DNA of 64,000 nt from contig NZ_JAGINW010000001.1 in assembly GCF_017876405.1 (NCBI RefSeq), positions 4,415,203 through 4,479,202 of the forward strand, in the 5' to 3' direction. Positions 40,953 to 49,512 of the stretch are shown here, piece after piece; within the stretch, counting starts at the first letter, position 1, and the number at the start of each line of letters is the position of its first letter. This stretch comes from Kibdelosporangium banguiense. GTDB taxonomy: Bacteria > Actinomycetota > Actinomycetes > Mycobacteriales > Pseudonocardiaceae. A program made the position numbers and the translations under genes. The notes below the pieces were generated by a model. That model searched no databases. It was not told the origin of the DNA and worked only from the letters and a program-made list of their open reading frames with translations.

Positions 40953-42842
40953 CTAAGAGGTCGGCGGGGTTGGTCTGGCAGCGGGTTCGGGGATTTGACC
41001 GCCGTGGTAGGAGTCCATGGCGGCGCGCCAGATCACGGATGGTTCGCCGGCCGCGGTGATGTCTTTGCCTGCTTTGTTCTTGATGGGCAACAGTTTGTCC
41101 GCGCCCATCCAGACTGCCGTGGTTATTTCGGAGGTGTAGCCGACCATCCAGGCTTTGGCGGTTGCACCTTCGTCGCCGTAGGGGCGGATGCCTGGCCGGG
41201 AGGCGACGCGTTGTCCTGATGGCAAGAGGGAGAAGGACAGGGCTTCGGTCACTGATTGGGCGATGCGGGGCGCGATGGCCTGGGTCAGTGAGAGCGCCGC
41301 GTTGTAGCGGGGAGTTCCGGTGATGTCTTCGACGCGGCTCACGAAATGCGGGGTTGTGCGGACGCCTCTGGCGGCCAGGGTCGAGTAGGCGCGGGCCATG
41401 TCGATGGTTCGGACGGTTGTGCTGCCGGAGCCGATGGCGATGCGGGTGTCGGGGTCTTTGCCGAGGGCGGGTTTCCCGCGCAGTTCGCGGGGGATTCCGG
41501 CCTGGTAGGCCGCGTCTGCCACCGCACCCACGCTGACCCGGGAGGTCAGCTGCGCCATCGCGGTGTTCACCGGTTGTTGGAGAGCTTTGCGGATTGTGCA
41601 GGGACGACAGGTAACGCCCGCCGGGTTCTGGAACGGGATTCCGTCGATCATCCGGGGTGAGCCGCCGTCCACCTGATAGTCCAGCCGATAACCCTTACCC
41701 ATGGCCGCCACGGCCACGAATGTGCCGAAGGTCGTGCCGGCTTCCTGCGGACTCTGGGCGTAGTCGAGGCCGATTCCGTTGCCGCCGCCGTGATACGCGA
41801 GCACGCCACCGGTGCGGGGATCGATCGACACAACTGCCGCACGCAGATAGTCGGGCTGGCCGGTCATCACGTCGTTCACCGCGCGCTCGACCGAGTTCTG
41901 CACGTCCCGGTCGATGGTCGTGATCACGCGGTAGCCACGCTGATGGGCTTCGTCGCGCCGCAGGTCGGCGAGTTCCTCCAGTTCCGCGAGGACCTGGTTC
42001 TGGATCTGCATCCGGGCACTGCTGGGCGACGCGTCCCGGGGAAGCGTTGCGGGAAAACGCAGCGACGCCCGGTCGACCGGCAACCAGCCCTGGTTGTTCA
42101 TCTGGTCCAGCACGAAGTTCCAGCGGCGTTCGGCGTTCTCCCGGTCCACGTCCGGGTCCCAGTACGTCGGCCGTTGGATCACGCCGGCCAGCAGCGCGGC
42201 CTCCGAGACGGTCACCTGCTGGATGTCCTTGCCGAAGTACGCGTGGGCCGCCGCCTGGATACCGTTCGCGCCGCGTCCGAAGTAGACGGTGTTCAGGTAG
42301 GCCGTGAGCAGGTCGGACTTGCTGTAGGTGTCGGCCATCTTCTTGGCCAGCACCAGCTCCCGCCACTTGCGTTCCAGCGACAGGCTCTCGTTGCCGGTCG
42401 CCTTCTTGACGTACTGCTGCGTGACGGTCGAGCCGCCGCCGGACGCGCCGGTCAGGTTGTTCCACGCCGCCCGGGCGATTCCGGTGATGTCGAAGCCGAC
42501 GTTGTCCCAGAACGAGTTGTCCTCCGCGGCGAGCACGGCGTCCTGGACGTGTTTGGGGATGTCCTGGAATCGCACCGACGACCGGTTGCCGCTGGTCGGT
42601 GCGATCCGCCCCAGCTCGGTCCTGCCGTCGGAGTAGTAGAGCGTGATGGTCTGGTTCTGACCGGCCGCGATCTCGTTCGGATCAGGCACTTTGTAGATCT
42701 CGTAGCAGATGCGGAACGCGATGATCGGGACCGCGATCGCCAGGAACACCAGTGCGAAACAGGTTCTGCGGACCACCCGCCATAACCGCTTGCCCTTGCG
42801 GGACTTCGTGGCGGAAACAGCGGCAATAGGTTCGTCAGTCAC
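40953..42842 (-). CDS. Class A PBP with intact glycosyltransferase and degenerate transpeptidase
   Basis: 629 residues. A cytoplasmic tail and one membrane helix (about 28-45) precede a GT51 domain with catalytic Glu107 in AAEDNSFW, GGSTVTQQYVKK and KILTAYLN-like LLTAYLNTVYFGRGANGIQAAA. The transpeptidase fold follows, but all three catalytic motifs are altered. The SxxK site reads TTFG (370-373), the SxN site PVN (424-426) and the KTG site DEG (557-559). The surrounding sequence (KAWMVGYTSEITTAVWMG) is well kept. It should polymerise glycan but not cross-link or bind beta-lactams covalently. Confidence 0.9.
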   Translation of the reverse strand: MTDEPIAAVSATKSRKGKRLWRVVRRTCFALVFLAIAVPIIAFRICYEIYKVPDPNEIAAGQNQTITLYYSDGRTELGRIAPTSGNRSSVRFQDIPKHVQDAVLAAEDNSFWDNVGFDITGIARAAWNNLTGASGGGSTVTQQYVKKATGNESLSLERKWRELVLAKKMADTYSKSDLLTAYLNTVYFGRGANGIQAAAHAYFGKDIQQVTVSEAALLAGVIQRPTYWDPDVDRENAERRWNFVLDQMNNQGWLPVDRASLRFPATLPRDASPSSARMQIQNQVLAELEELADLRRDEAHQRGYRVITTIDRDVQNSVERAVNDVMTGQPDYLRAAVVSIDPRTGGVLAYHGGGNGIGLDYAQSPQEAGTTFGTFVAVAAMGKGYRLDYQVDGGSPRMIDGIPFQNPAGVTCRPCTIRKALQQPVNTAMAQLTSRVSVGAVADAAYQAGIPRELRGKPALGKDPDTRIAIGSGSTTVRTIDMARAYSTLAARGVRTTPHFVSRVEDITGTPRYNAALSLTQAIAPRIAQSVTEALSFSLLPSGQRVASRPGIRPYGDEGATAKAWMVGYTSEITTAVWMGADKLLPIKNKAGKDITAAGEPSVIWRAAMDSYHGGQIPEPAARPTPPTS

Positions 42843-42846
42843 AGAA

Positions 42847-42889
42847 CTCCCCGGCGTCGGTCCGTGTACGGTCCGTGTACGCCGGGGAG
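42847..42889. repeat. Hairpin enclosing a tandem repeat
   Basis: CTCCCCGGCGT (42847-42857) and ACGCCGGGGAG (42879-42889) form a perfect 11-bp stem. The loop contains two head-to-tail copies of GGTCCGTGTAC (42859-42869, 42870-42880). It lies between the mtr stop and the PBP start, both minus-strand, so it can be the mtr terminator or a regulatory stem 4 bases before the PBP start codon. Confidence 0.65.
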
Positions 42890-42908
42890 CCGGTGAAGGT
42901 TGAGTGGT

Positions 42909-44300
42909 TCAGTCCAATACGAGCTTGAGCAGCGCGTTCTCCACGACCTCCGGCATCGCCGGGTGGATCCAGTACTGCCCGCGTGCCATTTCGTGCGCGC
43001 CCAGGCCGAAACTCATCGCCTGGATCAACGGCTGGATCACGCTGGCCGCCTGCGGCCCGAGGATGTGCGCGCCGATCAGCTGCCCGGTCGCGGGATCCGC
43101 CAGCAGCTTCACGAACCCGGTGGTGTCCTCCATCGCCCACCCGTACGCGATGCCCGCGTAGTCCTGTGTCGCGGCAACGTATCGCTGCCCGCTGGCGATC
43201 GCCTCGCGCTCGGTCAGCCCAACCGAGGCGATCTGCGGAGACGTGAACACCGCGTGCGGCACGAACCTGTGGTCGGACGCCTGCAGCGAAGCGGGGTTCA
43301 GCAGGTTGTGCTGAACGATCCGCGACTCGTGGTTGGCGACGTGCTTGAGCTCGTAGGGCGAGCTGATGTCGCCGAGCGCGTACACGCCGTCCACCGATGT
43401 CCGTTGGTACTCGTCCACGACCACGTGCCCGGAAGGACCCGTCGTGATCCCGCCCGCGGTCACGTCGAGCAGGTCGGAGTTCGGCTGACGGCCCACCGCG
43501 ACCAACAGCACGTCCGAGTCCACGACCTCCGCGCCGGACGGGCCTTCCAGATGCAGCCGGACGCTGTCGCCGGCCCGCTCGGCCCGCACGGTCTTGCGAT
43601 CCAGCCGGACATCCCACTTGGCCGAGGCCAGTGAGGTGAACCGGGAACTGATGTCCTCGTCCTCACCGCGCAGCAACGCCCCCGAGCGCGCGATCACGGT
43701 CACGTCAACCCCGTAGGACGAGAAGACGTGCGCGAACTCGGCCGCGACGAAGCCGCTGCCCAGGATCGTCATCCGCTGCGGCAACGCGTCCAGCCGCATG
43801 ATGGTGTCGCTGGTGTGATAGCCCACGTCAGCCAGGCCGGGCACGTCCGGGACCACCACACGGCTGCCCGCCGCGAGCACGAACTTCTCGGCCGTGATGG
43901 TCTCGGTGCTGCCGTCGTTCAGCGCGATCTGCAGGACCTTGGGCGAGGTGAACTGGCCCAGTCCTTCGTAGACGGTCACGTTCGCGTTGTCCGCGTGGTG
44001 CATCCGGTACTCACGGCCGCCCGCGGCGATCGGGTCGATCCGGCCGAAGATCCGGTCGCGGATCTCGGCCCAGCGCACGCCGTCCAGCGTCGAGTCGACG
44101 CCGAGCCGGGCACTGAGGGCCGGGGTGGCGGCCAGGTCGGCGGTGTGCACGAACATCTTCGTCGGGATGCAGCCGACGTTGAGGCACGTGCCGCCGAAGG
44201 TGCCCTTCTCCACCACCGCGACGTTCCAGTCCTTGAACCTTGGGTCAAGGATGGAGTTGCCAGAGCCGGTACCGATTATCACCAGGTCGAAGTTCCGCAC
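42909..44300 (-). CDS. mtr: Mycothione reductase
   Basis: Flavoprotein disulfide reductase that reduces oxidised mycothiol with NADPH, keeping the thiol pool reduced. It is 463 residues. The FAD site is FDLVIIGTGSGNSIL, the redox disulfide is GTCLNVGCIPTKM, the NAD(P) site is MTILGSGFVAAEFAHVF, and the His-Glu pair is in YWIHPAMPEVVENALL. GTG 44300 matches the family start; GTG 44318 is an alternative. Confidence 0.95.
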   Translation of the reverse strand: MRNFDLVIIGTGSGNSILDPRFKDWNVAVVEKGTFGGTCLNVGCIPTKMFVHTADLAATPALSARLGVDSTLDGVRWAEIRDRIFGRIDPIAAGGREYRMHHADNANVTVYEGLGQFTSPKVLQIALNDGSTETITAEKFVLAAGSRVVVPDVPGLADVGYHTSDTIMRLDALPQRMTILGSGFVAAEFAHVFSSYGVDVTVIARSGALLRGEDEDISSRFTSLASAKWDVRLDRKTVRAERAGDSVRLHLEGPSGAEVVDSDVLLVAVGRQPNSDLLDVTAGGITTGPSGHVVVDEYQRTSVDGVYALGDISSPYELKHVANHESRIVQHNLLNPASLQASDHRFVPHAVFTSPQIASVGLTEREAIASGQRYVAATQDYAGIAYGWAMEDTTGFVKLLADPATGQLIGAHILGPQAASVIQPLIQAMSFGLGAHEMARGQYWIHPAMPEVVENALLKLVLD

Positions 44301-44338
44301 GTACCCAGTCAACAGCACCGGCGCCCGGCTTGTTCCTC

Positions 44339-44866
44339 TCAGTGCTGGTACGTCGGCACGATGATCGCCCTGGCAAGCGTGTGGAACACCAGATTGAAGC
44401 TCACGAACGCGGCCGACGCGCCCTCGTCGACGCCGAGCTTCTCCTGGTCCACGGCGTGCACGACGAAGTAGTACCGGTGCGGCTGGTCACCGGCCGGCGG
44501 CGCGGCACCGTCGAACTTGTGGTTGCTGAAGTCGTTGCGGGTGTGGAACGCGCCCTGGGGCAGCGTCGCGTCGCTCTCGCCCGCGCCGGTGGCCAGCTCG
44601 GTCACCGAGGACGGGATGTCCACGGCGAGCCAGTGCCAGAAGCCGGACGGCGTCGGCGCGTCCGGGTCGAAGCAGGTCACCACGAAGCTCTTGGTCTCCT
44701 GCGGGAACCCTGACCAGCTCAGGTGCGGTGAGGTGTTGCCGCCCTCGAACAGGTGCGCTTCGTTCAACAGCTGGTCGCCGGTCACGTCGTTCGAACTCAC
44801 CGTGAACGACCCGGTCGCGGGCAGCAGGCCGTAGGGGTCGGGCGTGACTGGACGCTCCAGGCTCAT
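44339..44866 (-). CDS. YbhB/YbcL family Raf kinase inhibitor-like protein
   Basis: 175 residues of the phosphatidylethanolamine-binding protein fold. Family motifs are GGNTSPHLSWSGFPQETKSFVVTCFDPDAP, FWHWLAVDIP and GAAPPAGDQPHRYYFVVHAVD. There is no signal peptide. The ATG at 44866 follows GGAGGTTGACC. It is 38 bp upstream of mtr on the same strand and may be co-transcribed. Its biochemical role in bacteria is not established. Confidence 0.93.
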   Translation of the reverse strand: MSLERPVTPDPYGLLPATGSFTVSSNDVTGDQLLNEAHLFEGGNTSPHLSWSGFPQETKSFVVTCFDPDAPTPSGFWHWLAVDIPSSVTELATGAGESDATLPQGAFHTRNDFSNHKFDGAAPPAGDQPHRYYFVVHAVDQEKLGVDEGASAAFVSFNLVFHTLARAIIVPTYQH

Positions 44867-45007
44867 GGTCAACCTCCGTCTCGTGGGGACTCCCCAGTCT
44901 GGCGTCAGGGATAACCCTGGCTTTTGCCGGGTATGCCGTCCAGTCGGCCCACTTGATGTCCGTTTCCGCGTAGGTTGGCGATAACCACAGGGAGAGGGTT
45001 AACAGCC

Positions 45008-46090
45008 GTGACTGAATCTGACGTCCAACAGTCGTCGCCGCGCGTCCGATTCCCCGGAATCAGCCCGCGCGCTTACGAGCACCCGGCCGACAAGGGAGCG
45101 ATGGCGACACTGCGCGCCGTGCCCGGCGTCGCCGACGTGCTCAAGACATTGAACTCGTTGTTCAACGAGCGGGCCGAGCGGTTGATGGCGGTGGCGTCCC
45201 ACGTCCGGGTGGGCCCGTCTCAGTATCCGGTGCTGGACCGGTTGCGCAACGAGGCCGCGGAGGTCCTTGACCTCCAGCCTGTTCCCAAGATCTACGTCGC
45301 CCGTGACCCGCGTGCGATCGCGCAGACCAGGGGCATCGACGAGCCGTTCATCATGCTGTCCACGGGTCTTGTCGAGGCGCTGGACACCGAGGCCCTGCGG
45401 TTCGTGATCGGCCACGAGATGGGCCATGTGCTGTCCGGGCACGCCGTGCTGCTCACCCTGCTCGACCGGCTGCTGCGGCTGCAGCGTTCGGTGGCGTGGG
45501 TGCCGCTGGGCGTGATCGGCCTGCGTGCGGTCATCGCCGCGCTGTACGAGTGGCAGCGCAAGTCCGAGCTCAGCTGTGACCGGGCCGGTCTGCTCGTCGG
45601 CCAGGACCCGCAGGCGGCACTGCGCACGCACATGTACCTCGCCGGTGCCACGGACCTGTCACAGATCGACATCCCCTCCTTCCTCGAGCAGGCCAAGGAG
45701 TACGAGGAGATCGACGACATCCGCGACAGCATCATCAAGCTGCTCGCGGTCGAACACCAGACGCACCCGTTCGCGGTCGTGCGGGCCTCGCAGCTGCAGC
45801 GCTGGGCCGCGTCCGAGGAATACCGGGCGATCCTGGCCGGCCAGTACCTGCGCCGGGACGCCCAGGACACCGGCAACCCGCTCAACGAGGACATCCAGGG
45901 CGCGGCGAAGTCCTACAAGGACTCGTGGAACAACTCCACCGATCCGCTGGTCAAGGTCTTCAGCGATGTGGGTGGCGCGCTGTCCGGCGTGGCCGACAAG
46001 GTCTTCAGCGGGTTCCGCCGGGGTGGCGGCCAGCAGACGCCGGAGGACGAGGGCGGCACCAACGGCGGCAACGGCGACACCAAGAAGTAG
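45008..46090 (+). CDS. M48 family metallopeptidase
   Basis: 360 residues. The zinc motif is VIGHEMGHVLSGHA, with the third ligand region SELSCDRAGLLVGQDP. A hydrophobic stretch follows the motif (LGVIGLRAVIAAL). Relatives of HtpX/YggG degrade misfolded proteins. GTG 45008 is chosen because GGAGAGGG is upstream. A Gly/Asn/Thr-rich low-complexity tail ends the protein. Confidence 0.92.
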   Translation: MTESDVQQSSPRVRFPGISPRAYEHPADKGAMATLRAVPGVADVLKTLNSLFNERAERLMAVASHVRVGPSQYPVLDRLRNEAAEVLDLQPVPKIYVARDPRAIAQTRGIDEPFIMLSTGLVEALDTEALRFVIGHEMGHVLSGHAVLLTLLDRLLRLQRSVAWVPLGVIGLRAVIAALYEWQRKSELSCDRAGLLVGQDPQAALRTHMYLAGATDLSQIDIPSFLEQAKEYEEIDDIRDSIIKLLAVEHQTHPFAVVRASQLQRWAASEEYRAILAGQYLRRDAQDTGNPLNEDIQGAAKSYKDSWNNSTDPLVKVFSDVGGALSGVADKVFSGFRRGGGQQTPEDEGGTNGGNGDTKK

Positions 46091-46096
46091 CGGCCG

Positions 46097-46924
46097 TCAG
46101 GAGCCGGTAGCCGAGAAGTGCATCAGGTCCCTGGGCGACCGCCAGGTCCCGCCCCAGGTCCAGCCGATCGCGGCGAAGGCCCGTTCGGCGACGTCGCCGG
46201 CCCGGATCATGCCGGGCCGGACTTTCCCCCGATCCAGGTACGCGGAGGCGAGCTCGGGCAGCACGAGCTCGCCTTTGCTGTACGGGTTGCAGAAGGGGTT
46301 CAGGTCGACGGCCAGGCCGGAAGCGTGCGCCGACCAGGTCGTCTGGCCACGCACCGGCCGGCAGACGAAGCTGCCTGTCCCATTACCGTCGCCGGTCGGT
46401 GCGGCGGTCAGCTCGGCAGGCGAGGTCACCCGCATCTCCTCGATCGGGTACTTCGCCTGCCAGAGCTTGCCGAAAACCTGCGTGATCTGCTGGGCCACGC
46501 GGGCGTGCACGATCATCTCACCGGTGTGCGGCCTGCCGTCGAATCCCCAGAACGACATGGTCAGGTAGCGCAGGTCGTTCTTGCCGACCGGGCATGACGG
46601 CTGCCACGTGCTGCGGGCCAGCACATCCGCGGGAACCGGGACAACACTCGACGCATACGCACCATTTTGGGGCGGCGGCAACGTGTCCTTTGTCGGCAAT
46701 GACCGATTCACCAGTTCGGGCGGTGTGGGCAGGATCTGCCCGAACCCGTCCTTGCCCAGTGGCAACGGCGTCCGCCCGACCTCCCAGACCGGCTTGGCCG
46801 CAGGGGCCGGAGCGGCCTGAGACGGCTGCGTCGAAGCTGGTGGCGGCAACTGCGAAGCAGGCGCGGCCGCAGGTTGCGTGCTGCATCCGGCCAGCAGCAA
46901 CAAGATCAGCAACAAACTCCGCAC
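46097..46924 (-). CDS. Lipoprotein M15-type peptidase (VanY/D-Ala-D-Ala carboxypeptidase-like)
   Basis: 275 residues from GTG 46924. The signal peptide ends in lipobox LLAGC, then a Pro/Ala/Gln-rich linker. The catalytic domain has the M15 zinc motif TTWSAHASGLAVDLNPFCNP (S-x-H-x-x-G-x-A-x-D) and a second His in PRDLMHFSA. It probably trims peptidoglycan stem peptides. It converges on the M48 gene with 6 bases between them. Confidence 0.82.
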   Translation of the reverse strand: MRSLLLILLLLAGCSTQPAAAPASQLPPPASTQPSQAAPAPAAKPVWEVGRTPLPLGKDGFGQILPTPPELVNRSLPTKDTLPPPQNGAYASSVVPVPADVLARSTWQPSCPVGKNDLRYLTMSFWGFDGRPHTGEMIVHARVAQQITQVFGKLWQAKYPIEEMRVTSPAELTAAPTGDGNGTGSFVCRPVRGQTTWSAHASGLAVDLNPFCNPYSKGELVLPELASAYLDRGKVRPGMIRAGDVAERAFAAIGWTWGGTWRSPRDLMHFSATGS

Positions 46925-47028
46925 ACCCCTAGCTAAGCACGGGACAAGACCACCCGATTCAGTGACAGCGCGTTGATGTCTTCTCACATAACGTGGGCAT
47001 GTCTGTCAGGAGTCGGAGGGAGCACGCC

Positions 47029-47820
47029 ATGGGGGACAAGCGCAGAATCAGAAGCCTGCTGGCGGTGGTGTGTCTCGTGGCGGGCCTGACCGCGGCGGCT
47101 GTCCCGGCGTCCGCGGACGTCCGGATCGTCGGCGGCACCAGGGCGAGCACCAGTACGTACCCGTTCGTCGTCTACCTGGCGACCAAGGACGGGTTCCAGT
47201 TCTGCGGCGGCACCCTGGCCTCGGTCGACAAGGTCGTCACGGCGGCGCACTGCGCCAAGGGCCAGCGGCCCGAAGAGGTGTTCGTCGTCGCCGGAAGGGA
47301 TGACAAGAAGTCCACGACCGAGGGAATCTCGGTGCCGGTCAAGAGCATCTGGATCCACCCGAAGTACACCGACGCCCTGATCGGGTACGACGTCGCGGTG
47401 CTCAACCTGGCCAAGCGGATCACCAAGTACGCGCCGCTGCCGATCGCCTCCTCGGCCGACGACCAGGCGTACGCCGAAGGCGTGGAGGCCACGATCCTGG
47501 GCTGGGGCCGGACGTCCTCCGGCGGGCCGAGCTCCCAGTACCTGCTGGAGGCCAAGGTCCCGATCGTGGGCGACGAGGAGTGCAAGAAGTCGTTCTCGAA
47601 GTACAACAACGACTGGATGGTGTGCGCGGGTTACCCCCAAGGGGGGATAGACGGCTGCCAGGGCGACTCCGGCGGCCCGATGATCGCCTACGGCAGGCTG
47701 ATCGGGATCTCCTCGTGGGGCGAGGGCTGCGGCCTGCCGAACAAGCCGGGCGTCTACACCCGGGTCATGGCCTACTACCCGGAGCTGGCCCAGCAGATCA
47801 AGCCGAGCCCGGCTCGGTGA
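47029..47820 (+). CDS. Secreted trypsin-like serine protease (S1)
   Basis: 263 residues from ATG 47029 with GGAGGG upstream. A signal peptide (RRIRSLLAVVCLVAGLTAAA) leads directly to RIVGG, the trypsin N-terminus, with almost no propeptide. Catalytic residues are His in VTAAHC, Asp in YDVAVLNL and Ser in GCQGDSGGPM; the S1-site Asp in GIDGCQGDS predicts cleavage after Arg/Lys. Six Cys are present, which can form the usual disulfides. Streptomyces griseus trypsin is a relative. Confidence 0.95.
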   Translation: MGDKRRIRSLLAVVCLVAGLTAAAVPASADVRIVGGTRASTSTYPFVVYLATKDGFQFCGGTLASVDKVVTAAHCAKGQRPEEVFVVAGRDDKKSTTEGISVPVKSIWIHPKYTDALIGYDVAVLNLAKRITKYAPLPIASSADDQAYAEGVEATILGWGRTSSGGPSSQYLLEAKVPIVGDEECKKSFSKYNNDWMVCAGYPQGGIDGCQGDSGGPMIAYGRLIGISSWGEGCGLPNKPGVYTRVMAYYPELAQQIKPSPAR

Positions 47821-47873
47821 TCCAGCCGTTTGCTGGTTATCGCGCAGGCCGGCAGGCAACTAGATTCATCCGG

Positions 47874-48311
47874 GTGAAGAAGGTTCCTGGGCCAGAGTTG
47901 TCAGCGGCCGACCTGCAGGCCATCCTGCGGCTGCGCGCTGAGGTGTTCATCGTCGAGCAGAAGGCGGCCTATCTGGATGTCGACGGCCGTGACCTGGAGC
48001 GAGGCACGATCCACTACTGGTTTGAGGACGTCGACGGTGTGCTCGCGTATCTGCGTGTGCTCACGGAGCCACACGGCGACATGCGGATCGGTCGTGTCTG
48101 TGCGGCGCAGCGGGCGCGTGGCGGGGGTCTGGCCTACCAGCTCATGGCCGCCGCGGTCGAAGACCTGAGCGCTGTTCGCAGCGTGCTCGACTCCCAGGTC
48201 TACGCGCGTGGCTTCTATGAGCGGTTCGGGTATGTCGCGGAGGGCGACGAATACGTCGACGAAGATGGCATTCCGCACGTCACGATGCGCCGGTTGGCGC
48301 GCACCGGGTGA
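47874..48311 (+). CDS. ElaA-like GNAT family N-acetyltransferase
   Basis: 145 residues. The ElaA-type N-terminus ILRLRAEVFIVEQKAAYLDVDGRDLE is followed by the acetyl-CoA loop RVCAAQRARGGGLAYQLM and the end QVYARGFYERFGYVAEGDEYVDEDGIPHVTM. The substrate is unknown. GTG 47874 is chosen over GTG 47817, which overlaps the trypsin stop. Its 3' end overlaps bioF by 32 bases, convergent. Confidence 0.9.
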   Translation: MKKVPGPELSAADLQAILRLRAEVFIVEQKAAYLDVDGRDLERGTIHYWFEDVDGVLAYLRVLTEPHGDMRIGRVCAAQRARGGGLAYQLMAAAVEDLSAVRSVLDSQVYARGFYERFGYVAEGDEYVDEDGIPHVTMRRLARTG

Positions 48312-49440
48312 TCACGTCGACCGCGCGGTCCACGTCCGCGTCGGTCAGGTCTGCCCGTGCGGTCAGCCGCAGCCGCGAGATCTTGTCCGGCACTGACGGC
48401 GGGCGGAAACAGCCCACCCACACTCCGGCCGCTCTGCATTCTTCGGCCCATTGCAGGGCGGCTTCGGGGGACGGTGCCTGCACCGAGATCACCGCCGCGT
48501 CCGGAACGGTCACGCGGAAACCCGCGTCCTTCAAGCGAAACGCCAGCGTGGCCGCGACATCGCGGACACGGCTGGGACGGTCGGGCTCCTCACGCAGGAC
48601 GTTGAGCGCGGCCAGCGCGGCGGCGGCGCTCGCCGGGGCGAGTCCGGTGTCGAAGATGAACGTCCGCGCGGTTTCCAGCAGGTGACGGATCACCCGGCGC
48701 GGGCCGAGTACTGCACCTCCTTGCGCGCCAAGGGATTTCGACAACGTGATGGTGGTGATCACGTTGGGTTCCTTGATCAGTCCGGCTTCGGCGACCGCGC
48801 CGCGGCCGCCCTCGCCGAGCACGCCGAAGCCGTGTGCGTCGTCGACCAGCAGGCCGGCCTTGTGGTCACGGCACGCGGCGGCGAGCTGGGGCAGCGGCGC
48901 CAGGTCTCCGTCTACTGAGAACACCGAATCGGTGACGACCAGGGCGTGCTCGGTGCGCCTGGTCTCCAGTGCGCGCTTGATGGCGGCCGCGTCGCCGTGC
49001 TGCATCACCGCTATGTCCGCACGTGACAGACGACATCCGTCGATCAACGACGCGTGGATGTAGGCGTCGGTAACGATTGCCGAACCTTTTCCCGACAGTG
49101 CCGTGATCGCGCCGAGGTTGGCCGCGAAACCGGACGAGAACACCAAAGCCGCTTGTGCGCCACAGAAAGTCGCCAGCGAGTGCTCGAGTTCGGTGTGCAG
49201 CTCGGTGGTGCCGGTGACCAACCGCGACCCGGTCGACCCCGCACCCCAGCGCAACGCCGCGGCCGCCGCGGCACCGCTCACCCGCTTGTCCCGGCTGAGT
49301 CCCAGGTAGTCGTTCCCGGCCAGGTCGAGCAGCGTACTGTCCGCCCGCCGTGGACGGAGTTGCCTGGTCAGACCGGCGCGCCTGCGCTCGTCGGCCCGCG
49401 CGTCGATCCAGTCGAAGACCTGCTCGCCAGTCGAAGTCAC
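48280..49440 (-). CDS. bioF: 8-amino-7-oxononanoate synthase
   Basis: 386 residues, PLP alpha-oxoamine synthase. It condenses pimeloyl-ACP/CoA with alanine in biotin synthesis. Marks are LDLAGNDYLGLSRDKR, GSTGSRLVTGTTELH, DDAHGFGVLGEGGRG and the Schiff-base lysine in TITLSKSLGAQGGAVLG. No bioA, bioD or bioB is in the window, so it is a detached biotin gene. Confidence 0.93.
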   Translation of the reverse strand: MTSTGEQVFDWIDARADERRRAGLTRQLRPRRADSTLLDLAGNDYLGLSRDKRVSGAAAAAALRWGAGSTGSRLVTGTTELHTELEHSLATFCGAQAALVFSSGFAANLGAITALSGKGSAIVTDAYIHASLIDGCRLSRADIAVMQHGDAAAIKRALETRRTEHALVVTDSVFSVDGDLAPLPQLAAACRDHKAGLLVDDAHGFGVLGEGGRGAVAEAGLIKEPNVITTITLSKSLGAQGGAVLGPRRVIRHLLETARTFIFDTGLAPASAAAALAALNVLREEPDRPSRVRDVAATLAFRLKDAGFRVTVPDAAVISVQAPSPEAALQWAEECRAAGVWVGCFRPPSVPDKISRLRLTARADLTDADVDRAVDVITRCAPTGAS

Positions 49441-49512
49441 GCCCTGGAGTGTCGCATCGCGAGTGCCTGGGGCGAGCACGGGAGGTGCCGAGTGTCACGG
49501 TACGGTCGCCGG

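Noticed and set aside
40953..46924. Glycopeptide-resistance (VanY/PBP) cluster
   Set aside because: The M15 peptidase and PBP are 3 kb apart on the same strand, with unrelated genes between and no VanH, VanA, VanX or VanRS genes.
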